Assembly (NCBI GenBank): GCA_963714995.1
Contig: CAVQQP010000002.1
Location: 62,001-126,000 of the forward strand
Source of the DNA: Prado023 sp963714995
GTDB lineage: Bacteria > Actinomycetota > Actinomycetes > S36-B12 > CAIYMF01
DNA length: 64,000 bases
Reading direction: 5' to 3'
Made by a program: the position numbers and the translations under genes. Position 1 is the stretch's first letter. Each line of letters begins with the position of its first letter. Shown one piece after another: positions 1-8,500 of this stretch. Below the pieces are notes generated by a model. The model had not been told where the DNA came from and searched no databases. It saw only the letters and a list, made by a program, of their open reading frames with translations.

Positions 1-540
1 GGTCAGGTGGTCGAGGGCCCGGGCGCGGGCAGCAGCTTCGCGGTGATGGCCGGACTCGGGTTCGACGCCGACATCATGACCGATGCGCCCGAACGACTGA
101 AGGCCGCGATGGGCTGGCCCGCCTACGTGGTCGCGGCCGCCGGCCACCTGACCGACGAGCCCTTCCGCTGCCGGATCGTGGTGGATGAGGGCGAGCCGAT
201 CGAGGCGGAGGCACGCACCGTGATCGTGGCCAACGCGGGCGGCCTGCCCGGCGGCGTCGACCTCGCGCCGGACGCCACCATCGGTGACGGACTGCTCGAT
301 GTGGTCGTCGTGAACCCGCAGGGGGCTATGGACTGGGTACGCGTGGGGGCGCGCCTGGCCGTCGGCTCGCAACGCGAGGACGAGCGGCTGGGGCGGGCTC
401 AGGGCAGGCGGATCGAGATCACGACCGAGGGCGACCAGGTCTGCCAGCTCGACGGCGACCCGATCGCCCCCACCGGGCGGTTCGTGGTCGAGGCGCGCCC
501 ACAGTCGCTGCTCGTGCGGATGCCAGCCGTCGGCGGCTGA
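1..540 (+). CDS. Diacylglycerol kinase family protein, C-terminal part
   Basis: The reading frame is open from the first base, so the N-terminal catalytic domain lies outside the window. What remains is the C-terminal beta-sandwich domain of the YegS/DagK lipid kinase family: FAVMAGLGFDADIM, then the family pattern GDGLLDVVVV, and a closing DGDPI segment that in the family belongs to the lipid-binding lobe. Such enzymes phosphorylate diacylglycerol or related lipids at the inner membrane face with ATP. A paralogue lies head-on to it 36 bp away, with matching segments (GLKDRMGRAAYLW against LKAAMGWPAYVV). Substrate cannot be told from this fragment. Confidence 0.8.
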   Translation, partial: GQVVEGPGAGSSFAVMAGLGFDADIMTDAPERLKAAMGWPAYVVAAAGHLTDEPFRCRIVVDEGEPIEAEARTVIVANAGGLPGGVDLAPDATIGDGLLDVVVVNPQGAMDWVRVGARLAVGSQREDERLGRAQGRRIEITTEGDQVCQLDGDPIAPTGRFVVEARPQSLLVRMPAVGG

Positions 541-575
541 GTGCCTACACGGAAGCGGGTTTGCCTGGTGCGGCG

Positions 576-1496
576 TCAGGAACCCTGGCCGGGGGCTGGG
601 GCGGGATCGCGGGGCGATCCCCCGGGCGGCACGCAGATGGTCACTGACCGTGACTTGACCTTGATCTTCAGTCGTCTGACTGGCTTACGGGTCCCGCCGT
701 CGAGCTCGTAGGGGGTCGGCTTGTCGAACACGACCTTGATCGAGGTGCCGCGCGCCACGACGACGAAGGGTGACTTCTCTGTTCGGCCAACGACGACTCG
801 GGCCAACGCGCGAATCCAGGCGCGCCGGCTTCTCGCGGTCACGACGCCGACCTCGAGCAACCCGTCATCGGGTTGTGCCCCGTCGAATACCTCGACGCCA
901 CCGAGGACCTGGCCCATGTTCCCCGCCAGGACACAGGTGATGGTGCCCTTGTGGAACCGGCGCCCGTCCACATCCACCGTGGCCATGACCGGGCTCGCGT
1001 TGAGGTTGCGCGCCCCGGTCCACAAGTAGGCCGCCCGTCCCATCCGATCCTTCAGGCCGGCGTCCGCGTCGGTGATCATCAGAGCGTCCAGGCCCGCTCC
1101 GGCCATGACCGCGAAGTGCTCCCCATTCACGGTGCCCGTGTCGAGCGCGCGGCGATCCCCGTGCAGGCCGATACGGACGGCCTCGGCGATGTCGCGGGGT
1201 ATCCCCAGATTGCTGGCGAGGAGGTTCGCGGTGCCGGCCGGAATCACCGCGAGCGCGACGCCCGCCCCCGCCACGGCATCAACGCACCGCTGGACCGTGC
1301 CGTCCCCGCCCCAGACGAACAGCACGTCCGCGCCCTCAGCCACAGCCTGGCGTGCACAGTCGGGGGCCTGCTTGCTCTTGAACACCTCGAACCACGCGGG
1401 CGAGGGACACCCCGCCTCCTCCAGCACCGTGCGCAGCTCCGGCAGCCCACCGCCCAGCGTCTTTCGGGAATGTGCCACCACCGCGACCTTCGTCAC
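576..1496 (-). CDS. Diacylglycerol kinase family lipid kinase
   Basis: A 306-residue protein of the YegS/DagK family. The nucleotide-binding glycine motif GGDGTVQRCVD is near residue 55, followed by IPAGTANLLASNLG, the usual family combination for ATP binding. The second half carries the lipid-binding lobe with DGLLEVGVV and YELDGGTRKP. The start is GTG at 1496, placed about six bases after an AGAGGAG ribosome site; the frame stays open further upstream but loses family resemblance. It lies downstream of the GGDEF gene on the same strand with a gap of about 130 bp. The phosphorylated lipid is not known. Confidence 0.85.
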   Translation of the reverse strand: MTKVAVVAHSRKTLGGGLPELRTVLEEAGCPSPAWFEVFKSKQAPDCARQAVAEGADVLFVWGGDGTVQRCVDAVAGAGVALAVIPAGTANLLASNLGIPRDIAEAVRIGLHGDRRALDTGTVNGEHFAVMAGAGLDALMITDADAGLKDRMGRAAYLWTGARNLNASPVMATVDVDGRRFHKGTITCVLAGNMGQVLGGVEVFDGAQPDDGLLEVGVVTARSRRAWIRALARVVVGRTEKSPFVVVARGTSIKVVFDKPTPYELDGGTRKPVRRLKIKVKSRSVTICVPPGGSPRDPAPAPGQGS

Positions 1497-1626
1497 GACA
1501 TCTCCTCTGGTCAGCGGACGTGGGTCCAGGGCGATCTCCCGGGACCGCCGGCTCCCCCGCGCGGCTGATGGGGCACTACCCGCGCACCATCGGCCCAGAC
1601 CTGTCGAGGTGCAGGGGCTCAGCCGG

Positions 1627-2910
1627 TCAGTCGACGGCGACGACCGTGCGCCGACCGCCGGCCTGTTTGGCGCGGTACATGCCGCTGTCGGCTCGACAGA
1701 TGGCCTCCTCCGCGGGTTCGCCAGGGTTGACGATCGCGACACCGATGCTCATGGATACGTAGATCTCCCGACCGTCGCCGAGCGGGATCGGCGCGCTGGC
1801 CACGGAGTGCACGTGCTCGGCCACCAGCCTGGCCCCTGACGGGTCCTCGATCCCGGTCAGCAGGGCCACGAACTCGTCCCCCCCGAACCGGGCGAGGAGG
1901 TCGTCGGCGCGAAGAAGGGACCGGATCCGCCGCGCGCTGGTGACCAGGACCCGGTCGCCGGCGGCATGACCATGCTCGTCGTTGACCGCCTTCAAGTCGT
2001 CGACGTCGAGGAACAGGACGGCCAGCCGCCGACCCGCTCGGGGAGGATGGGCCAGGATCCGGTCCAGCCCCTCGTGGAATCCGGCGCGGTTGAACAGCCC
2101 CGTCATCGGGTCGTGGGTGGCCTGCCGGCGCAGCGCCTCCCGGGCCTGACGCCCCTCCGTGACGTCCGCGTAGTGGCTGACCAACTGCGGGACGCCGCCG
2201 AGGGGGTCAGTGAGAAGCCGCAGCGACTGCGCAACCCAGATGCTCTCCCCATCCGGGCGCACGAGCCTGAACTCCGAGGTGACGGAGTCGACCTCCCCCT
2301 TCGCCACCTGGTCGCGCGCGGCGCGGTCGAGGTGGTCATCTGCGGGGTGCAGGACGCCCGGGACACCATGGTCGAGCAACCACTCGCTGCTGCGGTCGAC
2401 CATCTCACACAGCGCCCGATTGACCTCGAGGAAGGCCCGGTCCGGGCTCTCCAGGGCCATGCCGATCGGGGCCGACTCGAACGTCAGACGCATCCGCCGC
2501 TCGCTGACCGCCAGGGCGTGCTGGGCGCCGCGCAGCTCAGTCACATCGGAGGCGACCGACACCCCTCCCAGGACCTCACCGGACCGCGACCGCAACGGGG
2601 CGGTTCGGATCAGGTAGCGGCGCAGCCCATCCGGGGAGTCGACCTCCGCGCTGGTCGTCCCGCCCTTGAGCGCCTCCTCATAGAGGGGCCTGATAGTGGC
2701 CCACCGCCCTGGCGGCAGGGCGTCGGGGGCGCGCCGGCCCTCCAACGGCTCCGCCCGGACGCCGTTGTCACCGACCGCACCCCCGCGCACCAGCAGGTAG
2801 CGCAGATCGCTGTCGAACACGAGCACGGCCGCCCCGGGGATCTCGTCGATCCCGAGGGCGACCAGCGGGCCCACGTCTCGGTCGTCCTCGAGGACGGGCC
2901 CGGCGCGCAA
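1627..2910 (-). CDS. PAS-PAS-GGDEF diguanylate cyclase
   Basis: A 427-residue signalling protein predicted to make cyclic di-GMP from two GTP. Two PAS-like sensor segments occupy roughly residues 15-125 and 135-255; the first ends with the PAC-like SGEVLGGVSVASDVTELR. The GGDEF domain starts near DPMTGLFNRAGF (268-279) and has an intact active-site GGDEF at 343-347. RADD at 334-337, five residues before it, fits the inhibitory I-site pattern RxxD, so product inhibition is likely. There is no EAL domain and no membrane segment. The start is a TTG three bases after the stop of the upstream gene, suggesting translational coupling; a later start would also keep the catalytic domain. Confidence 0.88.
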   Translation of the reverse strand: MRAGPVLEDDRDVGPLVALGIDEIPGAAVLVFDSDLRYLLVRGGAVGDNGVRAEPLEGRRAPDALPPGRWATIRPLYEEALKGGTTSAEVDSPDGLRRYLIRTAPLRSRSGEVLGGVSVASDVTELRGAQHALAVSERRMRLTFESAPIGMALESPDRAFLEVNRALCEMVDRSSEWLLDHGVPGVLHPADDHLDRAARDQVAKGEVDSVTSEFRLVRPDGESIWVAQSLRLLTDPLGGVPQLVSHYADVTEGRQAREALRRQATHDPMTGLFNRAGFHEGLDRILAHPPRAGRRLAVLFLDVDDLKAVNDEHGHAAGDRVLVTSARRIRSLLRADDLLARFGGDEFVALLTGIEDPSGARLVAEHVHSVASAPIPLGDGREIYVSMSIGVAIVNPGEPAEEAICRADSGMYRAKQAGGRRTVVAVD

Positions 2911-2913
2911 CCC

Positions 2914-3150
2914 TCAGCCGCCGTTCGTCAGCGGCCCACGCCAGGTGCGCACCAGCAGGGCACCGACAGCCAACGTCGCGAGCGCTGCCACCCCAGCCAG
3001 GGTCCACCGGTTGGCAAGCTTGGTGCTCAGGGCACCGACCCCTGCCGCGGTCAGGGCCGCGGCCGCCTCCGGGGGCAGCATCGGCTGATCGGTGGCAGCT
3101 TCGAGGCTCTCGGCCGTTGTCCCTTGGGCAGACATCGTTGACTCATCCAT
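2914..3150 (-). CDS. Possible separate small membrane protein inside the PLD frame
   Basis: An in-frame ATG at 3150 follows an AAAGGGA ribosome-site-like sequence by about seven bases and would give a 78-residue protein. It has an acidic N-terminal half, one predicted membrane helix at about residues 50-68, and a short RTW-containing tail. It shares its stop with the phospholipase D frame, so the two readings (independent gene, or internal start of a longer protein) cannot be separated by sequence alone. No family is recognised. Confidence 0.4.
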   Translation of the reverse strand: MDESTMSAQGTTAESLEAATDQPMLPPEAAAALTAAGVGALSTKLANRWTLAGVAALATLAVGALLVRTWRGPLTNGG

Positions 3151-4833
3151 GGCAGGTCCCTTTCGTCTCGTCCTTGACGTGCCCACTACCCCGGTCACGT
3201 GATCTATGCCTGTAGCCCGTGACATCCGGGCTCCGTCCCACGGGTGTTGGCGCTGTGTCTGGCCCCTCACGGCTCCGCGCATTGCCGATCGCGCCCGTTG
3301 CACGGGGCCTCGCCCGTCCGGGTCGTAGAACACCCGGTATGACGCCTCGGCCCACAGCCTGGTCAGCACCGGCAGGGTGGGCTGCCGGTAGACCCGCAAC
3401 CGCCCGGGGGGCCTGGGCCCGATGCATCCGCCGGCATGCCACGCATCGAGTGCGGTGGCCGCCTCCCTGAACGCCTCGAACCAGGCGACCGGATCATCGA
3501 GGTCGCACCCGTTCGCCGCGCCAGCGAGGTGTTCCTCGGACAGGGTGCGCCGCAGTTGGCCGGCGGTCCCGCGTGGTGAGCTACCGATGAATGCGGCGGT
3601 CAGCTCGCTGTCGTGCGTCCACGACCTGCGGTTGGTGTTGTCCGACCCCACGCATGCCCACGTGTCATCGATCACACAGGCCTTGGCGTGCACGTAGATC
3701 GGGGTCCCGGCCGTGTTCTCCAGGCCGTAGACCGCAACCCGATGACCACCGGCCGCGGCCAAGATGCGCAGGGGCCGCTGCCGCCCCACCAGGTTCGGAG
3801 GTTCGGACCACCGTCCGTCCTGCTCGGCGACCAGGGGGATCACGAAGATCATCCGAAGCTCCGGCTGGCGGCGCAGCGCATCGGCGAACACCGAGACCAC
3901 CTCGGCCGACCACAGGTACTGATCCTCCACGTACACCACCGAACGCGCCCGGCTCAGGGCCTTTACGTACCCCCCCGCGACGCTTCGCTCCCCCTGGCGC
4001 GCAAAGGGGAAGCCCGGGTGTCTGACGGGGTAGGTCCGCAACAGTTGCACCGCGACATCCCCGAGCTCAGGTGGATCGGGGTGCTGGCCGGGAAGTGGCC
4101 TGACCCTCTGCCGCTCCCCGTGCAGGATCGCGCTGACCAGATGGATCGGATTGCGGATCAGGGCACCGGTGTCCTCCCACCGCTCCCGGAACACCGTCTC
4201 GAGCTCGCCCACTGCCGGACCGCGGACAGCCAGCTGGATGTCGTGCCAGGGCGGACGGGGACCGTAGGCGCTCGCCATCGGCGGCGCCTGCGGGTCACCG
4301 AGATGCTCGACGTCGTCGCGACGGCCGTGGCACAGGTCGATCCCGCCGACGAACGCGACATCGTCCTTCGGGCGATCACGGTGCCGCAGCACGACGAGCT
4401 TCTGGTGGTGGGAGCCGAACGGGCGCACCCGCATGTCCAGCAGGCACTGCCCGCCCGCGGCCTCGATCGCCTCGACAAGCCGGCGGTTCTCCACCGTGCC
4501 GAACCCCATCGTCACATGCGACCTCCACAGCAGCCCGCGGACCTCGACACCCCGCTCCGCTGCCGCGGCCAGGACCGCGGCCACCTCGGTGCCGGGTCCG
4601 TCGAGCCGCTCGTCCGGGTCCCCCCGCCAGTCGGTGAACATGAGCACGTCACCGCGCCGCATCGCGGACACGGCCTGATGCAGGGCCCGGAAGTACACGG
4701 CCCCGTGAACCAGCGGCCGTACGTCGTTACCCGTGGTCCAGGCCCTGCCCTCCGAGTGCCGCACATCCAGGCGCGTGTCCGGGTTCCCACGCTCCAAGGA
4801 CGTGAGGAACCAAGCGTCGGGATCCGGTTCCAC
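2914..4833 (-). CDS. Phospholipase D family protein with C-terminal membrane tail
   Basis: A 639-residue frame. The first 480 residues are a phospholipase-D superfamily protein resembling bacterial cardiolipin-synthase-like enzymes. The two HxK motifs are at H143-Q-K145 and H382-A-K384. The second is a full HxKx4D (D389) followed by GSDNTNRRS; in the first, the expected Asp position is Arg and the nearest Asp is D153. The family usually ends soon after YDPDGR (near 510), but here the frame runs on through a basic linker into a helix ANRWTLAGVAALATLAVGAL near the end. Either this is a real tail anchor, or a stop was lost through an indel and the last 78 residues are a separate gene. The start is GTG at 4833, matching the family N-terminus. 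Confidence 0.75.
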   Translation of the reverse strand: MEPDPDAWFLTSLERGNPDTRLDVRHSEGRAWTTGNDVRPLVHGAVYFRALHQAVSAMRRGDVLMFTDWRGDPDERLDGPGTEVAAVLAAAAERGVEVRGLLWRSHVTMGFGTVENRRLVEAIEAAGGQCLLDMRVRPFGSHHQKLVVLRHRDRPKDDVAFVGGIDLCHGRRDDVEHLGDPQAPPMASAYGPRPPWHDIQLAVRGPAVGELETVFRERWEDTGALIRNPIHLVSAILHGERQRVRPLPGQHPDPPELGDVAVQLLRTYPVRHPGFPFARQGERSVAGGYVKALSRARSVVYVEDQYLWSAEVVSVFADALRRQPELRMIFVIPLVAEQDGRWSEPPNLVGRQRPLRILAAAGGHRVAVYGLENTAGTPIYVHAKACVIDDTWACVGSDNTNRRSWTHDSELTAAFIGSSPRGTAGQLRRTLSEEHLAGAANGCDLDDPVAWFEAFREAATALDAWHAGGCIGPRPPGRLRVYRQPTLPVLTRLWAEASYRVFYDPDGRGPVQRARSAMRGAVRGQTQRQHPWDGARMSRATGIDHVTGVVGTSRTRRKGPAMDESTMSAQGTTAESLEAATDQPMLPPEAAAALTAAGVGALSTKLANRWTLAGVAALATLAVGALLVRTWRGPLTNGG

Positions 4834-4944
4834 ACCTGCTACATACCCCGGATTGCCCGGGGCATACGACCCCCGGGGGGACCAGGAGCCGGAGCTGGCA
4901 GGGAAGCCCGTGGTGCACCGCTGGCTGGATGCCGGCGAGCTCGG

Positions 4945-5490
4945 CTACGAGGGCCTGTCGGTTCGGGACGCATCCGGGTCCGAGGGGTCGGGGATGGTGA
5001 TGCCCACCATGGCACCTGGCGACGGCCAGACCTGGGTCTGCTCATCGGCCCGCCCGGGAGTCCCGGAGCCGGGTTGGTCCGGCTGCTCCGGGACGGTGGC
5101 CCCCGGGGGCGCCATCAAGTCGTAGCCGCCTCGTGGGTCTGCCGCACGTGCCGGATCGTCCCACCCTGCCCTGGCAGCTGCGGCAATATGGCGACCAGCC
5201 TCCGAAGCGGCCTCGTCAATGGCCCGTTCGGTGGTCGTCTGGACCTCGTTATCGGGATCCTCCAGATCAACGTCGCCCGTCGAACGGACCCCAGCGCGCT
5301 CCTGATCCCAGGCCGCCTCGGCCTTCAACCTGGGACGATCGGTCTCCCCGGGGTTGACCTCATCGGTGACCCCAAGACCGGGCGCCGAGAGATCCGAGAT
5401 CGCCATCTCGTCCGCCGTCCTCCTGCGCGCGCCCGGGAGCTCATCGGGTCCGCCCTCGCCACGTTCCCTCGTCTCATCCGAAGTGCTCAT
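4945..5490 (-). CDS. Hypothetical hydrophilic protein
   Basis: A 181-residue protein of no recognised family. The start chosen is the ATG at 5490, because AAGGAG lies six bases upstream and the longer frame upstream has no protein-like composition. The protein is rich in Asp, Glu, Arg, Pro and Gly, has no membrane helix and looks largely disordered. A short stretch around TTERAIDEAASEAGRHIAAAA may form a helix. It lies upstream of and on the same strand as the phospholipase D gene, about 110 bp away. Confidence 0.55.
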   Translation of the reverse strand: MSTSDETRERGEGGPDELPGARRRTADEMAISDLSAPGLGVTDEVNPGETDRPRLKAEAAWDQERAGVRSTGDVDLEDPDNEVQTTTERAIDEAASEAGRHIAAAARAGWDDPARAADPRGGYDLMAPPGATVPEQPDQPGSGTPGRADEQTQVWPSPGAMVGITIPDPSDPDASRTDRPS

Positions 5491-5717
5491 CCCGGACTCC
5501 TTCCTGGGGTGGGTGCTGCGACCCAGTCCCGCCGGTCCGCCGACCGGCGAGCCTGCTGACCCATCCCTACCCACCTCGGGGCGGGCCATTCCGAGGAGTC
5601 CGGTGCCGTCCACTTTTGAGCTCCACAAGGGTGCGCCCCCGGCCCATCGCCTGGCCCATGGCAGGGATTCCCTCTGCGATCCCGTCTGCGCCCCGCGTTC
5701 CTGGGTAGCAGCCAGCA

Positions 5718-6090
5718 GTGACACCGATCCGATGGCCTGGCGAAGGAGGAGTAACGGGAGACACACGAGCAGCCGAAGAGGCTCGTTCCGGCACAGATGA
5801 TCCCCGGCGCGTGCGATGGGTACGGGGCCTCGCAGCGGGGGCTGGCGTGGCCCTCCTCACCCGGGGTGTACTTGGGCTTTACCGTGACGGGCCTCGACGA
5901 TCTGGCCTCCGACAGCGACGCGCAGCTGCTCGGCCTGGAGGTGAACCGGCTGCAGACTCGGCTCCATCTTGTGACCGGCGTGCTGGCGCTGGGCTTGGCC
6001 ACCACGCTGGGCGGGGCTCGGGCGTGCGGCTGGATGCTCGCCATCTCTCGCCATCGTCTATGGAAGTGTGCCGGGTACAACCTCATCGGT
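5718..6090 (+). pseudogene. Possible frameshifted two-helix membrane protein
   Basis: Two frames join to give a plausible small membrane protein: a first part with GLAAGAGVALL, and after a shift near the GGGG run at about 5866 a second part with VYLGFTVTGLDDLASDSDAQ, a charged stretch, and LVTGVLALGLATTLGG. That is two hydrophobic helices around a soluble loop. AAGGAGGAG near 5743 is a good ribosome site but is followed by GTA instead of a start codon. The end is unclear. No other gene is seen in 5491-6119. This is a weak call, and the region may simply be decayed. Confidence 0.3.
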
Positions 6091-6119
6091 TCGCTTCCCC
6101 CGCGGCCCGTTGGGGTGGG

Positions 6120-6494
6120 TCAGTCGTTATCGGCCCCTGGGTTGGACCCCTCTTCTGTTGGCCCAGGCGCGTCTCCAGATGGCCTGCCCTCGACGAGGAC
6201 TGTGGCGCCGGCCGATCGCCAGTGCTCGTCCATGAGGCGGCTCCGGATCTCATCGAGGGCTTCGGTGTCACCGCGAGGTACAGCGACTGTGACGTGGTCG
6301 GCGCCATTGATGCGCGGATCGTCGAACACGGTTCCTGTTACCTCGCGCCGCCTTCGGGGATCGTCGTGGCCCGATGCGCCTGGCACGGACGCCGACGCTT
6401 GACCGTTGCCCAGGTCAGCAATGCTCTCAACGGCGAGTTGCTTGACCTGGTCGATGGGGTCGGCATGCCGGAATCTTTGGGTCTCGTCGGTCAT
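6120..6494 (-). CDS. Hypothetical protein
   Basis: A 124-residue soluble protein of unknown function. The ATG at 6494 follows GGGAGG at a suitable distance. The central part (VFDDPRINGADHVTVAVPRGDTEALDEIRSRL, given here as a description of residues about 55-87, with strand then helix) looks folded, and the C-terminal 25 residues are Gly/Pro/Glu-rich. It lies 62 bp downstream of the DUF326 gene on the same strand and may be cotranscribed with it. Confidence 0.5.
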   Translation of the reverse strand: MTDETQRFRHADPIDQVKQLAVESIADLGNGQASASVPGASGHDDPRRRREVTGTVFDDPRINGADHVTVAVPRGDTEALDEIRSRLMDEHWRSAGATVLVEGRPSGDAPGPTEEGSNPGADND

Positions 6495-6556
6495 CTTGCT
6501 TGCCTCCCTCAATGCGGGCGCGGCCGAAATCGCGATGAGCCGCTCGGGGCTGCGCC

Positions 6557-6937
6557 CTACTTCTGCACGCTGCTCAGTGCCCGCGCGGCCTCGTGGCACG
6601 CCTGCGCGCAGATCCGGCAGTGCTCGTGCATCTCGGCATGGCGCGCGCACTCGTCCTGGCAGTTGCGGGTCGCGCGCGTGCAGGCCTCGATCAGGGAGCT
6701 TGTGTCGGCCTCGGCCTCGCGGGAAAGCACACGTGCGGTCACTGTGCAGAGGTCGGCACAGTCGAGGTTGAGCCGGATGCATCGCCGCAGCACCTCGACG
6801 CCCGGCTCGGCAAGGCAGGCATCGGCGCAGGCGGTACAGGCGGCGGCGCATTCGAGCAGGAGGTCGATGGCGTTGGCCAGCGCCCCGGTGTCAGCCTTCG
6901 CGGTGGCTGGGTGAGTCCGCAGCATTGCGGCGGTCAT
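6557..6937 (-). CDS. Four-helix-bundle Cys-rich copper-binding protein (DUF326)
   Basis: A 126-residue protein with Cys pairs spaced along predicted helices: CAAACTACADAC, CIRLNLDCADLC, CTRATRNCQDEC and CRICAQAC. This pattern is typical of DUF326 proteins, small four-helix bundles related to the Csp copper-storage proteins that bind Cu(I) through helix-facing thiols. There is no signal peptide, so it should act in the cytoplasm. Two ATGs compete: the one at 6943 lies only about three bases from the GGAGG ribosome site, while the one at 6937 is about nine bases away and is preferred. No copper regulator or pump is adjacent. Confidence 0.82.
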   Translation of the reverse strand: MTAAMLRTHPATAKADTGALANAIDLLLECAAACTACADACLAEPGVEVLRRCIRLNLDCADLCTVTARVLSREAEADTSSLIEACTRATRNCQDECARHAEMHEHCRICAQACHEAARALSSVQK

Positions 6938-7193
6938 GGACATGTCCCTCCTCGATGGGTCGTGTGCCCGCCGATCGGGCTACCACTCACCGCCTCCTAC
7001 CCCTGTCTGCGACGGCGATACCGGGGCCCCGGGAACCGACGCACAGACGTCCACGAGGATGTCGCAACGTGAGCGGATGCTCGCTCGGCCGGCGTCCTCT
7101 GCCACGTTCTGCCGCTGTCGAGGGTTTTCGTCTGCACAGAACATATCCGCTCCGCCGGAATGACCGAGCAGAGATGAGCCGGGGACTGGGGGC

Positions 7194-7480
7194 ATGCCAT
7201 CCCCGAGCCTGCGTCCTGGGCCCGTCTGCGTCGAACGCGTCGTCCCGGCGCCCCCGGAAGCGGTCTTCGACCTGCTCTCCCGGCCCGAGCGCCACCGCGA
7301 CTTCGACGGGTCGGGGACGGTGCAGGGCGCCCGCCGCGAGGGGCGCCGACTGGGTCTGGGCGACTCCTTCGGGATGGACATGCACTGGCGGGTCCCCTAC
7401 GCGACCCGCAACGTCGTGACGGAGTTCGAGGAGGGCCGCCGGATCGCCTGGCGAACGCTCGCGCCGACCCCCTTGACGCT
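7194..7480 (+). pseudogene. SRPBCC / polyketide-cyclase-like protein, truncated
   Basis: The first 85 or so residues read as the N-terminal half of an SRPBCC-fold (START-like) protein: VERVVPAPPEAVFDLLSRPE is the usual opening strand and helix, and later FEEGRRIAWRT is the usual middle strand. After about 7470 the frame loses all resemblance and becomes Pro/Arg-rich, so the C-terminal half is missing or displaced. It is probably a remnant. The stretch 7480-7688 shows nothing convincing. Confidence 0.55.
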
Positions 7481-7688
7481 GCTGGCTCCTCCCTCGCCTG
7501 GATTCGCGCATCGGGACAGCCCCTCGGGGGGCACCCCTGACAGGCCCGGCGCTGCGGCCCTCCTCGAGGCGGCGCGCTCACCGCGCAGGTCAACACCCAC
7601 CACGACCGTGGCGCATCGGGCATCGGGCCTCGGCCAGCGGCCGCCACGGGTCAGCCCCCGAGGGGATTGCCCCCGGTCAGCCACTGAG

Positions 7689-8025
7689 CTAGGTCAGCCA
7701 CTGAACTAGCATGACTAGGCCCCCGACCAGGAAGTACACGACACCAAGGCCGGCCAGGATCGCCGGCACCAGGCCCGCCCGCCTGCCCAACCTTTTCGCC
7801 TGCACACCGAACCAGACCGCGCCCGTCGCGAAGACCGCCAACAGGGCCAGCATCACGACGGCCATCACCGACGCGACCAGGGGAGCATTCTCCTCATCTG
7901 CCAGCAAAATGAACGCGATCAAGCCCGAGGTAACCCGGCACCATCAGCCCGAGGGACACCCACGCCCGGATCAGGTTTCGCCTCGCTGGACTCGTCGCCG
8001 GGGCGGCCGGCGTAACGGTAGACAT
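7689..8025 (-). pseudogene. Small two-helix membrane protein with apparent frameshift
   Basis: The ATG at 8025, behind AAGGGGG, begins an N-terminus (MSTVTPAAPATSPARRNLIR, then a helix WVSLGLMVPGYLGL) that continues in another frame from about 7922 as IAFILLADEENAPLV and two hydrophobic helices ending FLVGGLVMLVQWLT. Together they give about 111 residues with three membrane stretches. One extra base near 7920 explains the break. The family is not recognised. The length is 337 bp, one more than a multiple of three, which agrees with a single insertion. Confidence 0.5.
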
Positions 8026-8500
8026 CGTGACCCCCTTCGCCAAGCCGAACTGGGCACTGCTTGCCCAGTTCCAGTCTCCCGCAGAGCAGCCAGACCACCA
8101 GAGGCCAACGTCCCACGGCAGCCAACTCTCGGGTCCATCACGTCTGATGGGCGCGCACTGATCGCTGCAGACACCACGAGGGCCGACCCGGCACCCTGCT
8201 CCCTCACGGAGTCCCGCCACCGGAGTGCGTCACCGTGGCGCTGCGGCACCTGCACCAACACGCGCGATAGGCGGCTACTAGACGATTCCCTTCAGGGCCG
8301 GTGTCTGGCCAGACTCGGTCCAGGTGCCCGGCGGGAAGCTCTCCATGCGGCTGCCCACCAGCGTGACCGGTGTGGCTCAACTTCGGTCTGCGTTCCCGCC
8401 GGGCACCGTGCCGGTGTGTGGCTGAAGAGGGGTCTGCCCAGCTCTTAGTAGCAGTGCCCGCCCGGCGTCAACCAACCGACGACGCGGGAAGGCGAAGTTC
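8026..8500. other. Non-coding stretch before the IS110-type gene
   Basis: No complete gene is seen. On the minus strand, 8278-8368 reads as a C-terminal-like peptide (VTLVGSRMESFPPGTWTESG then a stop after GIV), with a stop codon just upstream, so it may be the tail of a gene cut by the mobile element. This is too short to identify. Nothing else is supported here. Confidence 0.3.
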
